A stretch of 64,000 nucleotides of DNA from contig OU015568.1 in NCBI GenBank assembly GCA_907165135.1, forward strand, positions 6,890,501-6,954,500, given 5' to 3'. Source of the DNA: Oikopleura dioica (taxonomy: Eukaryota > Chordata > Appendicularia > Copelata > Oikopleuridae). Below the pieces are notes generated by a model. The model was not told the DNA's origin. It worked only from the letters and a program-made list of their open reading frames with translations, and ran no database searches. How positions within the stretch are numbered: position 1 is the first letter of the stretch; each line of letters opens with the position of its first letter. Below are positions 12,739 through 23,600 of this stretch, piece after piece. Position numbers and translations under genes: made by a program.

Positions 12739-13046
12739 TGCTCTTTACCTCTTCTTTTCTACACCTCATCTTTCGTATTCAACCATTCCCTTCTTCTTTG
12801 ATTGTAAGAATAAACTCCTGTACAAAAAAAATGTTCAAACTGTTTGAAGAAAAAATCGATAGTATTGAAAGATTATAGCGAAAAAAGGTAGTAGATAAAG
12901 GGGAAAAATCGAACTCGCGTGTGCGCTAGTTTTTTTTATTATTTGTCGAGTGTTGGAGCACAAAAAAGTCAAGTGTTGCAAAGTATCCAAACTTGCCAGG
13001 GAAAAAAGAGGAGAGACTTTTTCTGAACGAGAAACGCGCTACTAGA

Positions 13047-13182
13047 ATGGTAAGTACCGAGATAATCCCGACTGTAGTGTAAAAATATTAAGGTCGGCTA
13101 CGTCATTTTTGGCCTGACACTGGTTGTGATTTCTGTCATGATCATAATTATGGTCTTGCGTCCTACTCAAGTACAATTTTGA
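13047..13182 (+). CDS. 30-residue single-pass membrane micropeptide
   Basis: The first coding exon is only the ATG (13047..13049). A 43 bp GT-AG intron (13050..13092) follows, and the second exon (13093..13182) encodes 29 residues and a TGA. After MVGY almost everything is hydrophobic (VIFGLTLVVISVMIIIMV), then LRPTQVQF. This is a one-helix membrane peptide, most likely in the ER, mitochondrial or plasma membrane. Its size and its basic/aromatic end recall SERCA-regulating micropeptides, but no specific family motif is certain. AATAAA near 13253 would end the transcript just before the ZP gene start at 13266. The clean donor and acceptor and compact 3' end argue that it is real despite its length. 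Confidence 0.6.
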
Positions 13183-13265
13183 CACCTTTTGTTCCCGAAA
13201 TTGGTCGGCTCTTCTCCATCATCATCTTTTCTGTACATATCTTTTTCCGTAAATAAAAATCGTGA

Positions 13266-14884
13266 ATGATGTTTTTCTTGCTTCTTTTTATACCTTTTTT
13301 GGACGCTCAGAATCTTATAAATTTCAATTGCGGATTGTCAGAGAGCTCTTATGTTTTCACCTTTGATGAGGCTGTTAGAGCAGCAAACTATCCGGATCTT
13401 CCTTCTTTTATCGACAAATACTTCGTTGCGGGTTTTACTCCGGCGAATATGCAGAGCCATATTCCCGACCAGTGCAGGTTTCAAAACGATGGGACTGCTT
13501 TCAAGGTCAAATTTGAGGGAGATCGTTGTGGTCAAGTGAATATCTTTGAAGATTCTTCAGGATCGGCCAAAGAAAACTAAGAGGATCATTCCCTAGGCTG
13601 AGCTGGGCAACCTGAGTAGAAAACCTGAATCAGGGTTGTATAAGAGTAAAATGAAAAGCCGCGTAGCGGCTTTTTTTTAAACGAAGCCGCAAAGCGGCTT
13701 CGCTAGTTATAATAATTTATTGAGTTGGTAACTTTGGCGAAGCCGCTTTGCGGCTTCGATTAAAAAAATGCCGCTACGCGGCTTTTCATTTTACTTTTTT
13801 ACAACCCTGACTCAGGTTGCCGAGCCCATCCCCTGGGGTCCTGATTTCAGGGGCCTTCCAAAGCTCAAACCGTCATGTCCTTCCATATCTACTACTACAC
13901 CCTCTTCGACGAGTCAAAAATCGAGGCCAATGGAGACATTGTTCTAGTCAGGAGTTCAGTAATCCTCTCAACCACATCTATGACCGTTCATTAACCGGAT
14001 TCGGCCGGGGTGACGTAGTAGCGCTAGAAAAAGAAATTCCACATTGAACTTTGTGCAGACGAGTATGACAACATCATCGTTATGGACGCGATCCCAATTT
14101 CTTGCACACTGAGGTAATAGGCGCGGCATTGGCGGCCTGTTTACCCGCTCAAGAAAACACAAAGCGCGAAATCGAACGAATTGCAATTAAAATTCTTCTT
14201 CTTTTTTAGTCAAATCGAGGTTCAGTCAGCAACAATCAAGGTCGAAAAGTCGCAACATGTCTTTTCTGCTACGGCAGCTCCCGAACTTATTCAGGAAAAC
14301 TTCAACAACTCGATATAGGAATTTTTTCTCAGATAGCTGTCAATCCTCAGGTGATGAAATTTGATAAAAGACAAGTTTGGATCCAAGACTAGAAACGAAT
14401 GTGAATGCTTTGACTATTGGAGAAGAGCTGACCTTGAGCGCTGAAACCGACTCGTTGACTCTTTTCAAGTATTCTTTCTTCTATGATCCTTTGCTATCCT
14501 TCTTCAGCTTCGCATTGAAACGATGTGTTGCGCAAAATGACGATGGCTCACAAGAAATTGAAATTCTTAACGATTTTTGCCCGGCGAGTACTTATGAAAC
14601 CATCCTTTCTTTGACGAAAAATGACAGGGTGAGACCTTGATCTTCGACCCTTCTTCAATTTCTAAGACCCTGAGCTTTCCTGCCTTTCGATTTTCATCTT
14701 CAGAAGATATCCGATTTTCATGCACAGCAGTTTTGAAGCAGTCCGCTCCACCTTGCACAGCTTCAAGTATTTCAGAATTTTAACAAGTTGTAAGTTCTTT
14801 TCAGCCACAGCGAGAAAAAGAAGAGATTCAGAGATTAAGAAAATAACGAGCAAACATGGAAATGGATTGAAAAAACGACCGTAA
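13266..14884 (+). CDS. Secreted ZP (zona pellucida) domain protein with furin site
   Basis: Eight exons, join(13266..13560, 13864..13958, 14028..14113, 14210..14311, 14376..14468, 14508..14628, 14667..14766, 14805..14884), give 323 residues. A signal peptide (MMFFLLLFIPFLDAQ) is followed by a ZP-N-like half (FNCGLSESSYVF, CGQVNIFEDSS, FHIYYYTLFDES). A ZP-C-like half has TLFNFALKRCVAQNDDG, ILNDFCPAS and FRFSSSEDIRFSCTAV. The end is ARKRRDSE, a consensus furin site where ZP proteins are normally cut, and then a short basic tail without a membrane anchor. ZP proteins polymerise into extracellular filaments; a matrix or coat role is inference. Introns 1 and 4 are read as GA-AG, and intron 1 carries a hairpin MITE (13601-13828). 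The intron 1 acceptor could instead be at 13850. Confidence 0.75.
13601..13828. mobile_element. GCCGC-hairpin MITE, copy 1
   Basis: Both termini are present: AGCTGGGCAACCTGAGTAGA on the left and GGTTGCCGAGCCCAT on the right. Inside are AAAAGCCGCGTAGCGGC and GAAGCCGCAAAGCGGC stems, each repeated in inverse. It lies in intron 1 of the ZP gene. Confidence 0.85.
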
Positions 14885-15294
14885 TTTACTGCAATCAATT
14901 ATCGCTAATAAATAATTCTTAAAAAAAAAATTATTAAATTATTGATAATTTTGATTAGTTAAAATAAATTTTAATTTTTTGACTTGATAAAGTTCAGAAA
15001 CTGAGGATTTAGGTGCGGACTTATTTTCTCGGAAACGCTAGAATCGCTTTATTTTATAAAAATCTTGAATTCCAAGCTTCGATGAAAAAAAGAGCGCGTA
15101 GGTTAGCGCGGCGTCGATTGGCCGCTCGCGCTCGGCGAAACGAGAAAAACGCGAGAAAATTGAAAGAGAAAAGGAAAAATCACTGGCGATTCTAGAAACG
15201 GCCGAAAGCATTTGTTTTGCAGAGAAGAATCGGTTATTGTTCTGTTCCTCTTCGTCCACGGAAGAAGTTTTGTTAATTTTTCGCGTTTTTAGAT

Positions 15295-16439
15295 ATGTCG
15301 GAAGGCGCCAATTATTACAACAAGTCCGAGTATGGCTCTGACTTCCCAGCTCTTCGACGGTAAGCCTAGAAATTACTTGATAAAAAGAATTTTTTGAGAA
15401 AGAAAATTTTATTTACTTAAACTAAAAGACTTTTTGAATCACTTTCGAGCCGAAAATTTTGGGTAAAAACTGTCGATTTCGAGGCTAAAGGGCTTTTAAG
15501 AAAAGCCGCGCGCGGCTTTGTTGATAATTGAATCTTTTTAGTCGAAGAACGGTAAATTTTCATCTGTGAAATTTGAGAAAAAGGAAGAAATTTATGTCAA
15601 ATTTTTTTTTCGATAAGCAAGATTTTTCTTTTACCCGAAATTTCTTTTTATGAAATAACTATTATCAAAAAATCGTTCAGCCACGTCAACATCATGGGTC
15701 GATACGCTGTGTCCCAGGACCCCCGATTCTTGAACACCAACAGATGGAGATCGTGCTGGGTCCACTACGCCGACTTCTACCGATGCACCCACGTCCGAGA
15801 GCAGCTCGGCAAGGACACCGAAGTCTGCGGCTATTTCCGAAATAACTTCCTCCAGATCTGTCCTGAAGGCATGATCAAGAAGTTCGACGAGCAGCGAGCC
15901 GCCAAGATCTTCCCTTCTCCCGTCTACAGGAACAGTTTCACTCTTTCTTATCTAAAAACTTCTTCTTTTGTCGATTGAATTTGATGATTCTCGACTTAAA
16001 ATTCGTGAAAAAATATGAGCCACTCTTTGTGCGGCTTCTTTAATTGGAAATATCTAAGTCGAAACCTGTGTAGAAAACCTGAGTCAGGGTTTGAATGAGT
16101 TCGATTTTGCTCAACGTACGATTGATTAAAGCTCTTTCGAATCCTGACTCAGGTTTTCTACACAGGTTGCGACATCGATTTCCCAATTAAAGAAGCCGCA
16201 CAGAGCGCGGCTAGAATTTTCTTCTTGAAACGGCGTCTCAATTTGACTGACAGTCGACTTTTGTCCCCCCTATTTCAAGCCTTAGAAATTCATTCCGTAC
16301 AATTGTGAAACTGCCATAAAGCCGAGACATCGAAGACTCTTACGAGTGGGAGCCCAAGCACGAAGCCTGGAAGGTCCAAGCCGAGGCCGCCAAGGAGCGA
16401 GAGACCAAGTACCGAGAGTTCTTCCAGTCCCAGAAGTAA
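15295..16439 (+). CDS. COX6B: Cytochrome c oxidase subunit 6B
   Basis: Three exons, join(15295..15359, 15681..15929, 16322..16439), give 143 residues. The core carries the twin Cys motif of COX6B/Cox12: CWVHYADFYRC (CX9C) and CGYFRNNFLQIC (CX10C), followed by KKFDEQRAAKIFP, which matches the family's DEQR...FP ending. The protein acts on the intermembrane-space side of complex IV and is imported by the MIA40 disulfide relay. Compared with the usual 86 residues it has about 26 extra N-terminal residues and a charged 40-residue C-terminal helix (ending EFFQSQK), which is unusual. Intron 2 (15930..16321) is GA-AG by phase and contains a nested hairpin repeat. A short basic ORF just upstream was not accepted as a gene. 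Confidence 0.9.
16028..16206. mobile_element. Nested hairpin element in COX6B intron 2 (MITE copy 2)
   Basis: The outer arms TGTGCGGCTTCTTTAATTGG and their inverse enclose the usual MITE sub-ends AACCTGTGTAGAAAACCTGA and inverse. The inner GCCGC stems are lacking. It occupies most of a 392 bp GA-AG intron. Confidence 0.75.
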
Positions 16440-16630
16440 ATCTCCAATTCGTCGCTCGAAGAAATCTCAAAGCAAACATCATGTTTTGACAATTTTTAAA
16501 ACCTTTCAATTCGTCTAAAATGTTCAACTAAAAAAGATTTCCATCAACCTCTATTTATTACAAGGCTCGCGCCTTGAGTCCCTGGAACAGAATAAATTCT
16601 AGATACAGAATAATCCATCAACTTCAGTGC

Positions 16631-16828
16631 TGGGCTCAGGAACCTGTTTTGACCTGTAGTCTGCCTGAGTCAGGGCCTGAAAGATCTGAAAAAGCGAAAT
16701 TTCCAATAGTTTTTTAACTTCTGGCGAAGCCGCATTGCGGCTTCGTTTTTGAAAAAGCCGCTGTGCGGCTCTTCATTCTGGACCTTTCAGACCCTTACTC
16801 AGGCTTTCTACACAGGATGCCGAGCCCA
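16631..16828. mobile_element. GCCGC-hairpin MITE, copy 3
   Basis: The left end TGGGCTCAGGAACCTG is degraded and the right end CAGGATGCCGAGCCCA is well kept. The core has GAAGCCGCATTGCGGCTTC and AAAGCCGCTGTGCGGC. Intergenic, downstream of COX6B. Confidence 0.75.
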
Positions 16829-17249
16829 GCTATAGTTAGGACACTTTTCCTTGTTGATTGCAGCGCAGAAGCCGAGCCGTTCTGAGTAAATTGCCCAATT
16901 CAGAATCAGGATAGAAACAGGGCATAAATCCTCAATTAGAGCACAATTACTCCGACCCCGAGGCTGCGGCCTGGAAGTAATTTCAACTTTTCACCTCCTC
17001 TTGATTGATTGATTTCAGTCTGCTTTAAAAACAGATCTCGCAAAAACAGAATCCGGTAGTCAGACATTTTCCAACGGAGAAAATCACAAACAGGCAAGGA
17101 AAAGAGATAAGCAGGATTTGAATTTGAGAGCAGGCGATGGGATTATTTACGGTTATTGACATTTTCTGACTATAAATCGATTTTATATTGGTGTTCAGTA
17201 GCCCACAAATTGCAATTATAAAGTAATTTTTCATTTCTATCTGACAAAT

Positions 17250-17436
17250 TATCACTAGAATGACGATTTTTATCAGAAAAGCTGCTAAAAATCGAGAAGC
17301 CGCTTGCGGCTTCGAGTGAAAAGGACAAAAAGCCGCTCTATGCGCGGCTTTAGCTTCTTCTAACTCAAAGCCGCAAGCGGCTTCTCGATTTTTAGCAGCT
17401 TTTTTGATAAAAAAATCGTAATTCTAGTGATAATTA
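17250..17436. repeat. Long hairpin of a second family (GAGAAGCCGC type)
   Basis: Arms of about 80 bp: ATCACTAGAATGACGATTTT, then AAATCGAGAAGCCGCTTGCG, with the inverse ending AATTCTAGTGATAATT. The loop is AGCCGCTCTATGCGCGGCTT. It lacks the CTGAGTCAGG sub-ends of the main MITE. A close relative is at 28759-28919. Confidence 0.75.
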
Positions 17437-17785
17437 GTCAGAAAAAAGGCGAACTGAGGTATTTGTCGATGAATTTTTAAGACTTTTTCGTGCTTTGGCA
17501 TTGCTAATTTCGCGTTGGAGTACAGTTCAATTAGCGTGAATATTTAACAGCTGTCGGCTTGTACGTCTGGCCATTGAGCAGAGATAGAATGTGGCGGATT
17601 CTATTGTGACGAAGTCGAAAATAATTAAATTTTGATGGGGCCTCTCGCGGGCGTGCGCGCTTTCCATCACTCGAACTGCACACTAATGCAATCACGCTCC
17701 AAGTCAAAGCACCAGAGTTTCTATCGATCCTCCTCCTCTTTCCATTCTGAGTTGTCCTTTTTCAATTTTAAAAGCCATTCCCAAA
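17437..17785. other. Upstream region of the 63-residue membrane microprotein
   Basis: About 350 bp with no repeat. An in-frame-looking ORF from 17632 (MGPLAGVRAF...) overlaps it but shows no family resemblance and is probably untranslated leader. Confidence 0.4.
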
Positions 17786-18088
17786 ATGAGGAGCAACGCG
17801 AAGAGAAAGATTGCGGCTAGAATCAACGGTAACCCAATTTTATTATTTGCCTTTAAAATTAGCAATAATTAAATAATATTTTTTATTAAAGTCGAATAAG
17901 AAAAGTCTTCGAAAAGAATCTTGAAGTTGATTTTTTCAGGAAGTCTTCGGCACAGAGAACTGAAATGCACCCGCGAAGACGTCAAAGGACTCGTCATATT
18001 TTTGTCAATAATCGCTGCCGCCATCGTCATTGCTGAATTGATGAGCATTTCGTCTGGCGGCTCGTCGAGCACTCGTCCCAAGAGTTGA
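17786..18088 (+). CDS. 63-residue single-pass membrane microprotein
   Basis: Two exons, join(17786..17828, 17940..18088), GT-AG, in phase. A strongly basic N-terminus (MRSNAKRKIAARINGSLRHR) leads to TREDVKG and then a transmembrane helix (LVIFLSIIAAAIVIAELM), closing with a Ser/Gly tail (SGGSSSTRPKS). The positive-inside rule places the N-terminus in the cytosol. Its size and layout resemble small ER or mitochondrial membrane proteins, but I do not recognise the family. The C-terminal SSTRPKS is open to phosphorylation. Confidence 0.6.
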
Positions 18089-18553
18089 AGATCTGTAAGG
18101 TCAAAGTCGTTACTCCAAAACACAGCCACGAATTCAGGCGAGGAATAAGAACTTGTCCCTTACCTGTTCATTTTTTATATTTTTTCTCTTTGATTACCAT
18201 TTCTCTTCTGCATCATCTTTTAAAAGATCTCGTGTCATTCGAATTCACGCAAACGCTATGCAAAAGTATGGATATCATTTCCAAAAAATAAAAAAAATCA
18301 TTTTTTCACATTGAAAATTTTAGCAAGTGATAAGCACGAAAGTTCCCAGAGGAGAAGTCCCTTCTCCTGAGGGCAGCTGCCGGGTCGGGTCGGTGAATTT
18401 TATGCAGTTGAATGACACATTTGATGACAGCGAAGTGAAAGCGAATTTTTTAGCGCGCTGGCTCACTGGGAAACGAAATTTTACTTCTAGCGCCAGGAAT
18501 TTTTTCAAAGAACAAACAAGAAAATGAAAGCTTATTTTTTTGAGTAGTGCATT

Positions 18554-19598
18554 TTATTTTGGCAAAGGCAAAAGTGAAAGTTTTTGAAAAGAAGGGCGCT
18601 TTTTCAGCTTGGCAAGGCAAGATTTCATCATTTGATCAACGTCTGAATTTAAATTGCTTCCAGGCAGTGGCTCATTTTCCATGATTTCGGCAGCTTTTGG
18701 CAGATCTTCGAGAATAGGCAAATCTTGCCAGGGCAGTTTTCCAGCGTGGCAAATCTCGTGAATGACGATTCCAAAGCTCCAAACATCAGTTTTCCACGTG
18801 ATTGTCTGTTTTCGAAGGACTTCTGGGGGCATCCATCGGTAGTTGACCTTCAGCAATAATTATAAGAGTGGAAGAAGGAGACTTACTTTTGATGGAAGAT
18901 CTTTTTTGCCCCTTTTCGCAAAGGAAGCATTACCAAAGTCTCCTATTTTTATTCGCCCTTCATCAGTTACTAAGCAATTTCTAGCGGCCAAGTCCAGATG
19001 CCAAATATTATTTTCGTGCACAAACTTCATCCCTTTCAGAATGTCGTTGATTGCGTCAATTTTGAAGATCTCTGAATACTCCTGACCAGCAGCTGATAGA
19101 AATCTACTCAGATCTCCTTTTGTGAAGAGATGCATGATTAAATACGGGGTCGCGTGTTTTTCTGAAGCAACAGAACCGATCAGATGAACGATGTTTTCAT
19201 GGTTTCTTTATAAGAGATCACTGAAAAGAAGCTTTGAAAAATTGATGTTGGTATGACTTGATCTGGTCCTTAATTTGGCCATTATATGATGCTCCTTCTC
19301 GAAGATTTTTTGGTTGGAAATCATCTTGAAACAAGCTGGTTGCTTGTTGTATGTTCCCGAGTATATCCTGCCATAATGGCCGAAGGAAATTTGTTTGTCG
19401 ATTTGAAACGTTCCGGACAGCAGCGGTTCTTGCTCGTAAGAATTGGATCTTCTTCTAGCGACCAAGGAGGCTATTTTTCTCCGCAGGAACCAAACTAAAA
19501 CTGAACAGAAAGAAGCGATGATTGAAAGTACCTGTGTAAGCTAAACAAACAATAAAAAGAACAATCAAAATTGGAATCCATTTTCGCGTCTCTTGCAT
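18554..19598 (-). CDS. Membrane-tethered tyrosine-kinase-like protein without ectodomain
   Basis: Four exons, complement(19598..19532, 19500..19269, 19205..18887, 18847..18554), 303 residues. Residues 7-27 form a signal-anchor helix (WIPILIVLFIVCLAY), followed by a basic stop (FLRRK, ARRRSNS). The kinase domain begins at once: glycine loop SFGHYGRIYSG, ATP lysine in ACFKMI, helix C glutamate in FEKEHHIM, LRNHENIVHLIGSV, catalytic loop WHLDLAARNCLV, IGDFGNASF, then WMPPEVL and WKTDVWSFGIVIHE. AARN and the PPEV/VWSFG blocks are tyrosine-kinase features. The catalytic HRD is HLD, a loss of the usual arginine, as in some atypical kinases. There is no extracellular domain, like vertebrate STYK1, though orthology is unproven. 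Intron 2 (19268..19206) is GA-AG and restores LRNHENIV. Catalytic activity is likely but not certain. Confidence 0.85.
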
Positions 19599-19870
19599 AA
19601 TTCATCCCTTCGTTCTCTCAAGATCCCATTCAAAGAAAGAGAAAGTAGCGTAGTCCCTCGTGGCTCAGACGAAAACGTGAGCTTCTCCCTTGCTTTAAAA
19701 ACTCAAGGGTAAGTAGCGCTTGTAGGTAAAACTCGCTGAAAACAATAAATCTTCTCGAAAAAAAAGACTCCTGCAATAAACACGGCTGAAGGCCTGACAA
19801 AGGCCGCAAAAAATCTTTACGGCCCGTTGGTCAAATTTTATCGTGCTCGAGGGCAGGAACTGAAGTTTTA

Positions 19871-20218
19871 TTATCGAATCATTGTTCCGTTTGGAAAGAC
19901 AGTAACATTCATTTCAGCAGTTGAATTTCCATCAGCATTCACCGTTTCGAAAATTTTGAACCACTAAAACATTTCCACAATGATTCTTTCTTTATATTTC
20001 TTTTCTTTGAGGAAATGTTCCTGTTTTTCGTCAATATATTTTTTGTACCCAACGCCAATCATAATGAACATAATCAGGAAAATTGAAGAATACACGATGC
20101 ACACAGTAGCTTTTATTTTCCAGTCGAGGCAAAACTTTTGTCGATAATACGCTTCCTTCATATTTTTCTCTTTCGAAAAGCTAGGGAAATAAACTCCGCA
20201 GGAAGTAGATTGATTCAT
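19871..20218 (-). CDS. Small type II membrane protein
   Basis: Two exons, complement(20218..20021, 19963..19871), 96 residues. The 34-residue N-terminus is polar. A transmembrane helix follows (IKATVCIVYSSIFLIMFIMIGVGY), then YKKYIDEKQ, and after the intron WFKIFETVNADGNSTAEMNV with two possible N-glycosylation sites (NST, NGT) on the outer side. The intron (20020..19964) is GA-AG with frame kept; reading through it would stop at a TAG just before WFKIF. The conserved-looking C-terminal half makes the spliced form more convincing than the unspliced 84-residue one. No family recognised. Confidence 0.55.
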
Positions 20219-20654
20219 TTTTTGTTAATTTCTTTCCTCTAGCTTTGCTTCGTTCGTAGAAGCTTAATATTGACTTATACAAGTATTCCATCATGGATCT
20301 GGTATCTTTGAATAAATACGGAGATGCAACTCAGACTGACTTGAGAAATATTAAATCTAGGTCAACCGGAAAGAGCTCAATAAATTTCGTCTAAGTCATG
20401 AATGACTCGGTATTGGAGACAACAAGGAGAAAGAGCAAAAGTTATTTTAAGCAAAGCATGTTTATGTAGCAAAAACCGCAAGCAGTGTCGTCTTCTTTGA
20501 GCGCAAGAATAACTGAGAAAAAGTTTCATGAAAGGTGCTTTTGTTACGTCAAGCACGCATTGTATTCATATAGCGAGCCCGCATAGGATCGCGGATCATT
20601 CAGCCGGAACAAATTGAGAGAAGATCAAGTCAGAGTAGCACTTCTTTACCGTAA
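20219..20654. other. Divergent intergenic region
   Basis: 436 bp between the minus-strand small membrane gene and the plus-strand mucin gene, so it should hold both promoters. No TATA box, repeat or RNA gene could be recognised with confidence. Confidence 0.4.
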
Positions 20655-23600
20655 ATGTTTCTTCCCCTTCTCGTGGGGGTTTTCTCCCAAGGTAAGATTT
20701 TTGAAAAACTACAAAAAGCCAACCGTTCAGTAGCGAGAGGCGATGGCCCTATGTTCGACTCTTACGATCATATGTTTGATGTTCCTGTTCTTCAAAAGAG
20801 AATGCCATTTGTTGGAATGCATCTTCCCCCACCACCTCCTCCCCTTAATTTAGAAAGAGAAAGTCGTCCTCGATTCATACCCCATCCTCCACCTCCTCCT
20901 CCTCCACCTGCTTTCCACCTGTTTTCCGATAAAATTCGAAGCCCTTCCAAAAAGCCAGCAATTCCACCTGTCGGTCCGCCTCCTCCTCCTCCCCCGCCGC
21001 CACCTTCATGCTTTATCGGCATGGAGGACGAGTCATCCTCAGAAAAACCGATTCGTCCAGTGATCCTACCGCCGATCATTCCACCTCCTCCTCCCCCACC
21101 ACCACTACCCCCTGGAGCCACAATTGAAGATATGTGCCGAGAAGCAAACTGCTCTTCCTCCGAGATTTTCATCGCTGCCGAATATCCACTTGGCGAATAT
21201 TGCGCTCCTCTTTGCTCGTACGATCCCTGTAGCGACCAAGGCGAGCTTTGCCTTCATTCCTTCGAGATCGATCAATGCGGTGTGCTCCTCGACGAAATGG
21301 ACGATAATTATTCAAGAGTTTGCTTGCCCGTTCCGATCGTTGATCCAGGCTCTTACACTCAAGAGCTGAGCGCCAGTATAAACAACTTTACTATTCAGCT
21401 GAGTTTTGTTTTGTCTCCTCCAGAAATAACTCCGTCGCTCGAAGAAATGCAGAAGATATTCGAAGAAAAACTAGACGACGCGATGACTGGCTTGCCCTTA
21501 GCACAGATGATGATGAAACTGGAAATAAAGATGGACGCATATTTATCGTTGAACAATACTGTTCGCGCTCGGAGGAAGCGGGCAGTTGAAGATGAATTGA
21601 TACAGATGAGCGCTCTTCTTACTCTAAATTTGACTGGTTCTGAATATGTCGATTCAAATGCAACGATTAAAACGGAAGAACTTGAGACAACACTGGATGC
21701 TGTAATGAAAACATTGAGACAAAATCTTCCCTTTGAAATTGTCAACATGGAAGTCTTCATTCCAGAGCTTGATTCTGATCTTGACATCGTTACTGAGGAG
21801 CCGGGAGTACTTGAGACAACTACGACGACTTCTACAACGACTACATCTACAACCACGCCAACGACGACAGACATTACTACTGGTGATACAAGTAATTCAA
21901 CCACACCCATTTCAACCACAACCATTTCAACAGACACGAGTTCAATAACAACGACGTCTTCAACAACAACAACAGCACCAACAACAACTACATCAAAATC
22001 CACTACAACAAGTTCAAGTGCTGAAACTACTTCAGAACAAACAACTTCCACCGAAATTTCGAATACAACATCTTCAAGAACCACATCAACATCTACGACC
22101 ACCGAAATACCAATTTCTTCTATTGAAACAACAACACCAGTTATCATTTCGACAACTACGAATTCAACATCGGGTGAGACAGGAAGTACTTCAAGTACTT
22201 TGAGTCCGGCAACCGCGAAACCTGATACTGTATCAACAACCGCAGAATTAGTAAAAACAACAACAAAAACGACGACGCCAACAACATCATCCTCGACAAC
22301 AAAATCATCCTCGACTAGTACATCCATTTCTACAACTACCGCTTCGAAAACACTGACAGCATCTACTTCAACATCTTCCGAGTCGCCACCAGGTATAATA
22401 TCAACCACGCCAGCTACACAATCATCAATCACAACTGAATCAATTACAACATCATCCGAATCATCTTTTGAATCAACAACAATTGATCCAAATATCTCAA
22501 ATAATAGCACTAGTTCATTAATTCTGACATCAAGCAAGTTTGTTGATTATGAAACCACATCTCAAACGCTGTCGACAATGGCCTCTGGCTTGATGGAGAA
22601 CATAACAATGCCGGCGATAACAAAGAGCCCCGACTCAGAAGACACAATTGAAACAACAGTCGCACCTGGACCGTCAACGCCATCTCCAGAATCGACGTCA
22701 ACTCTGAACTCTGTTACTCCAGATCAAGAAACAACTTCTACTGCTGTCCTTTCATCAACAACAGCCGCCTCAACGATAACTACGATTATTTCTGAAGGCT
22801 CGAATATCGAGAGTAATTCCACAACCACAGAAGTCATGTCAACTTCAACAGATGATGCGCAAAGCTCATCTCCAATTGCAACAACACTCTCAACGGAAGC
22901 AAGTACTAGGCCAGATTTAACAACACCAACTGCAGTGACAACTTTTTCTTCATCTTCTACTCAAGAAAACATTCTATCGTCAACGACAACTACTGTCGCA
23001 GACAGCACATCGACAAAAATAAAATCTACGACAACTGCGGAAACGACAACAACAACAATAATCTCATCTACAACAACTTCTACAACTACAAGTTCAACAA
23101 GATCGCCATCTTCCTCATCAACAACCACTTCAACAACGAACTCAATGACAACATCAACTACAGCAAGCCCTGAAACTGAAACATCATCTGCAACAACAAC
23201 TTCGTCAACTTCTGTATCGTTATTAGTTGAAACTAATACAACATCATCTCCAGAAAACAGAACAACAAAAAGCACTGAAACGACAACGATTTTGACTGTG
23301 CAACCAGAACAGAACTTGACTACTCTATCTCAATCTCAAGACTTAACAACCACAACTACCACCACCACAACAACAACAACAACAACCACAACAAAAACAA
23401 ATTCAGATCCACCAAGTAGCACTAGCCAATCATCAAATACAACAAAATCACCATCAACGAGCCCTAACTCAACAACGAACTCAACCACTATTTTAGGAGA
23501 AAGCATTGTAACAGTTGGCATAAATGTCACCATTGGAATAAGTATCCAATACGAGGAAGCGTACGAAGACATAACTAGTGAGGAATCAGTAGAATTATGG

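Noticed and set aside
15013-15195. Very basic ORF (MKKRARRLARRRLAAR...) before COX6B
   Set aside because: Composition reflects a local AGAGCGCG-rich stretch; no family, no splice structure, and it lies where the COX6B leader should be.
21395-22537. Long minus-strand ORF opposite the mucin
   Set aside because: Mirror of the Thr/Ser codon repeats (Val/Asp-rich); a shadow of the real plus-strand gene.
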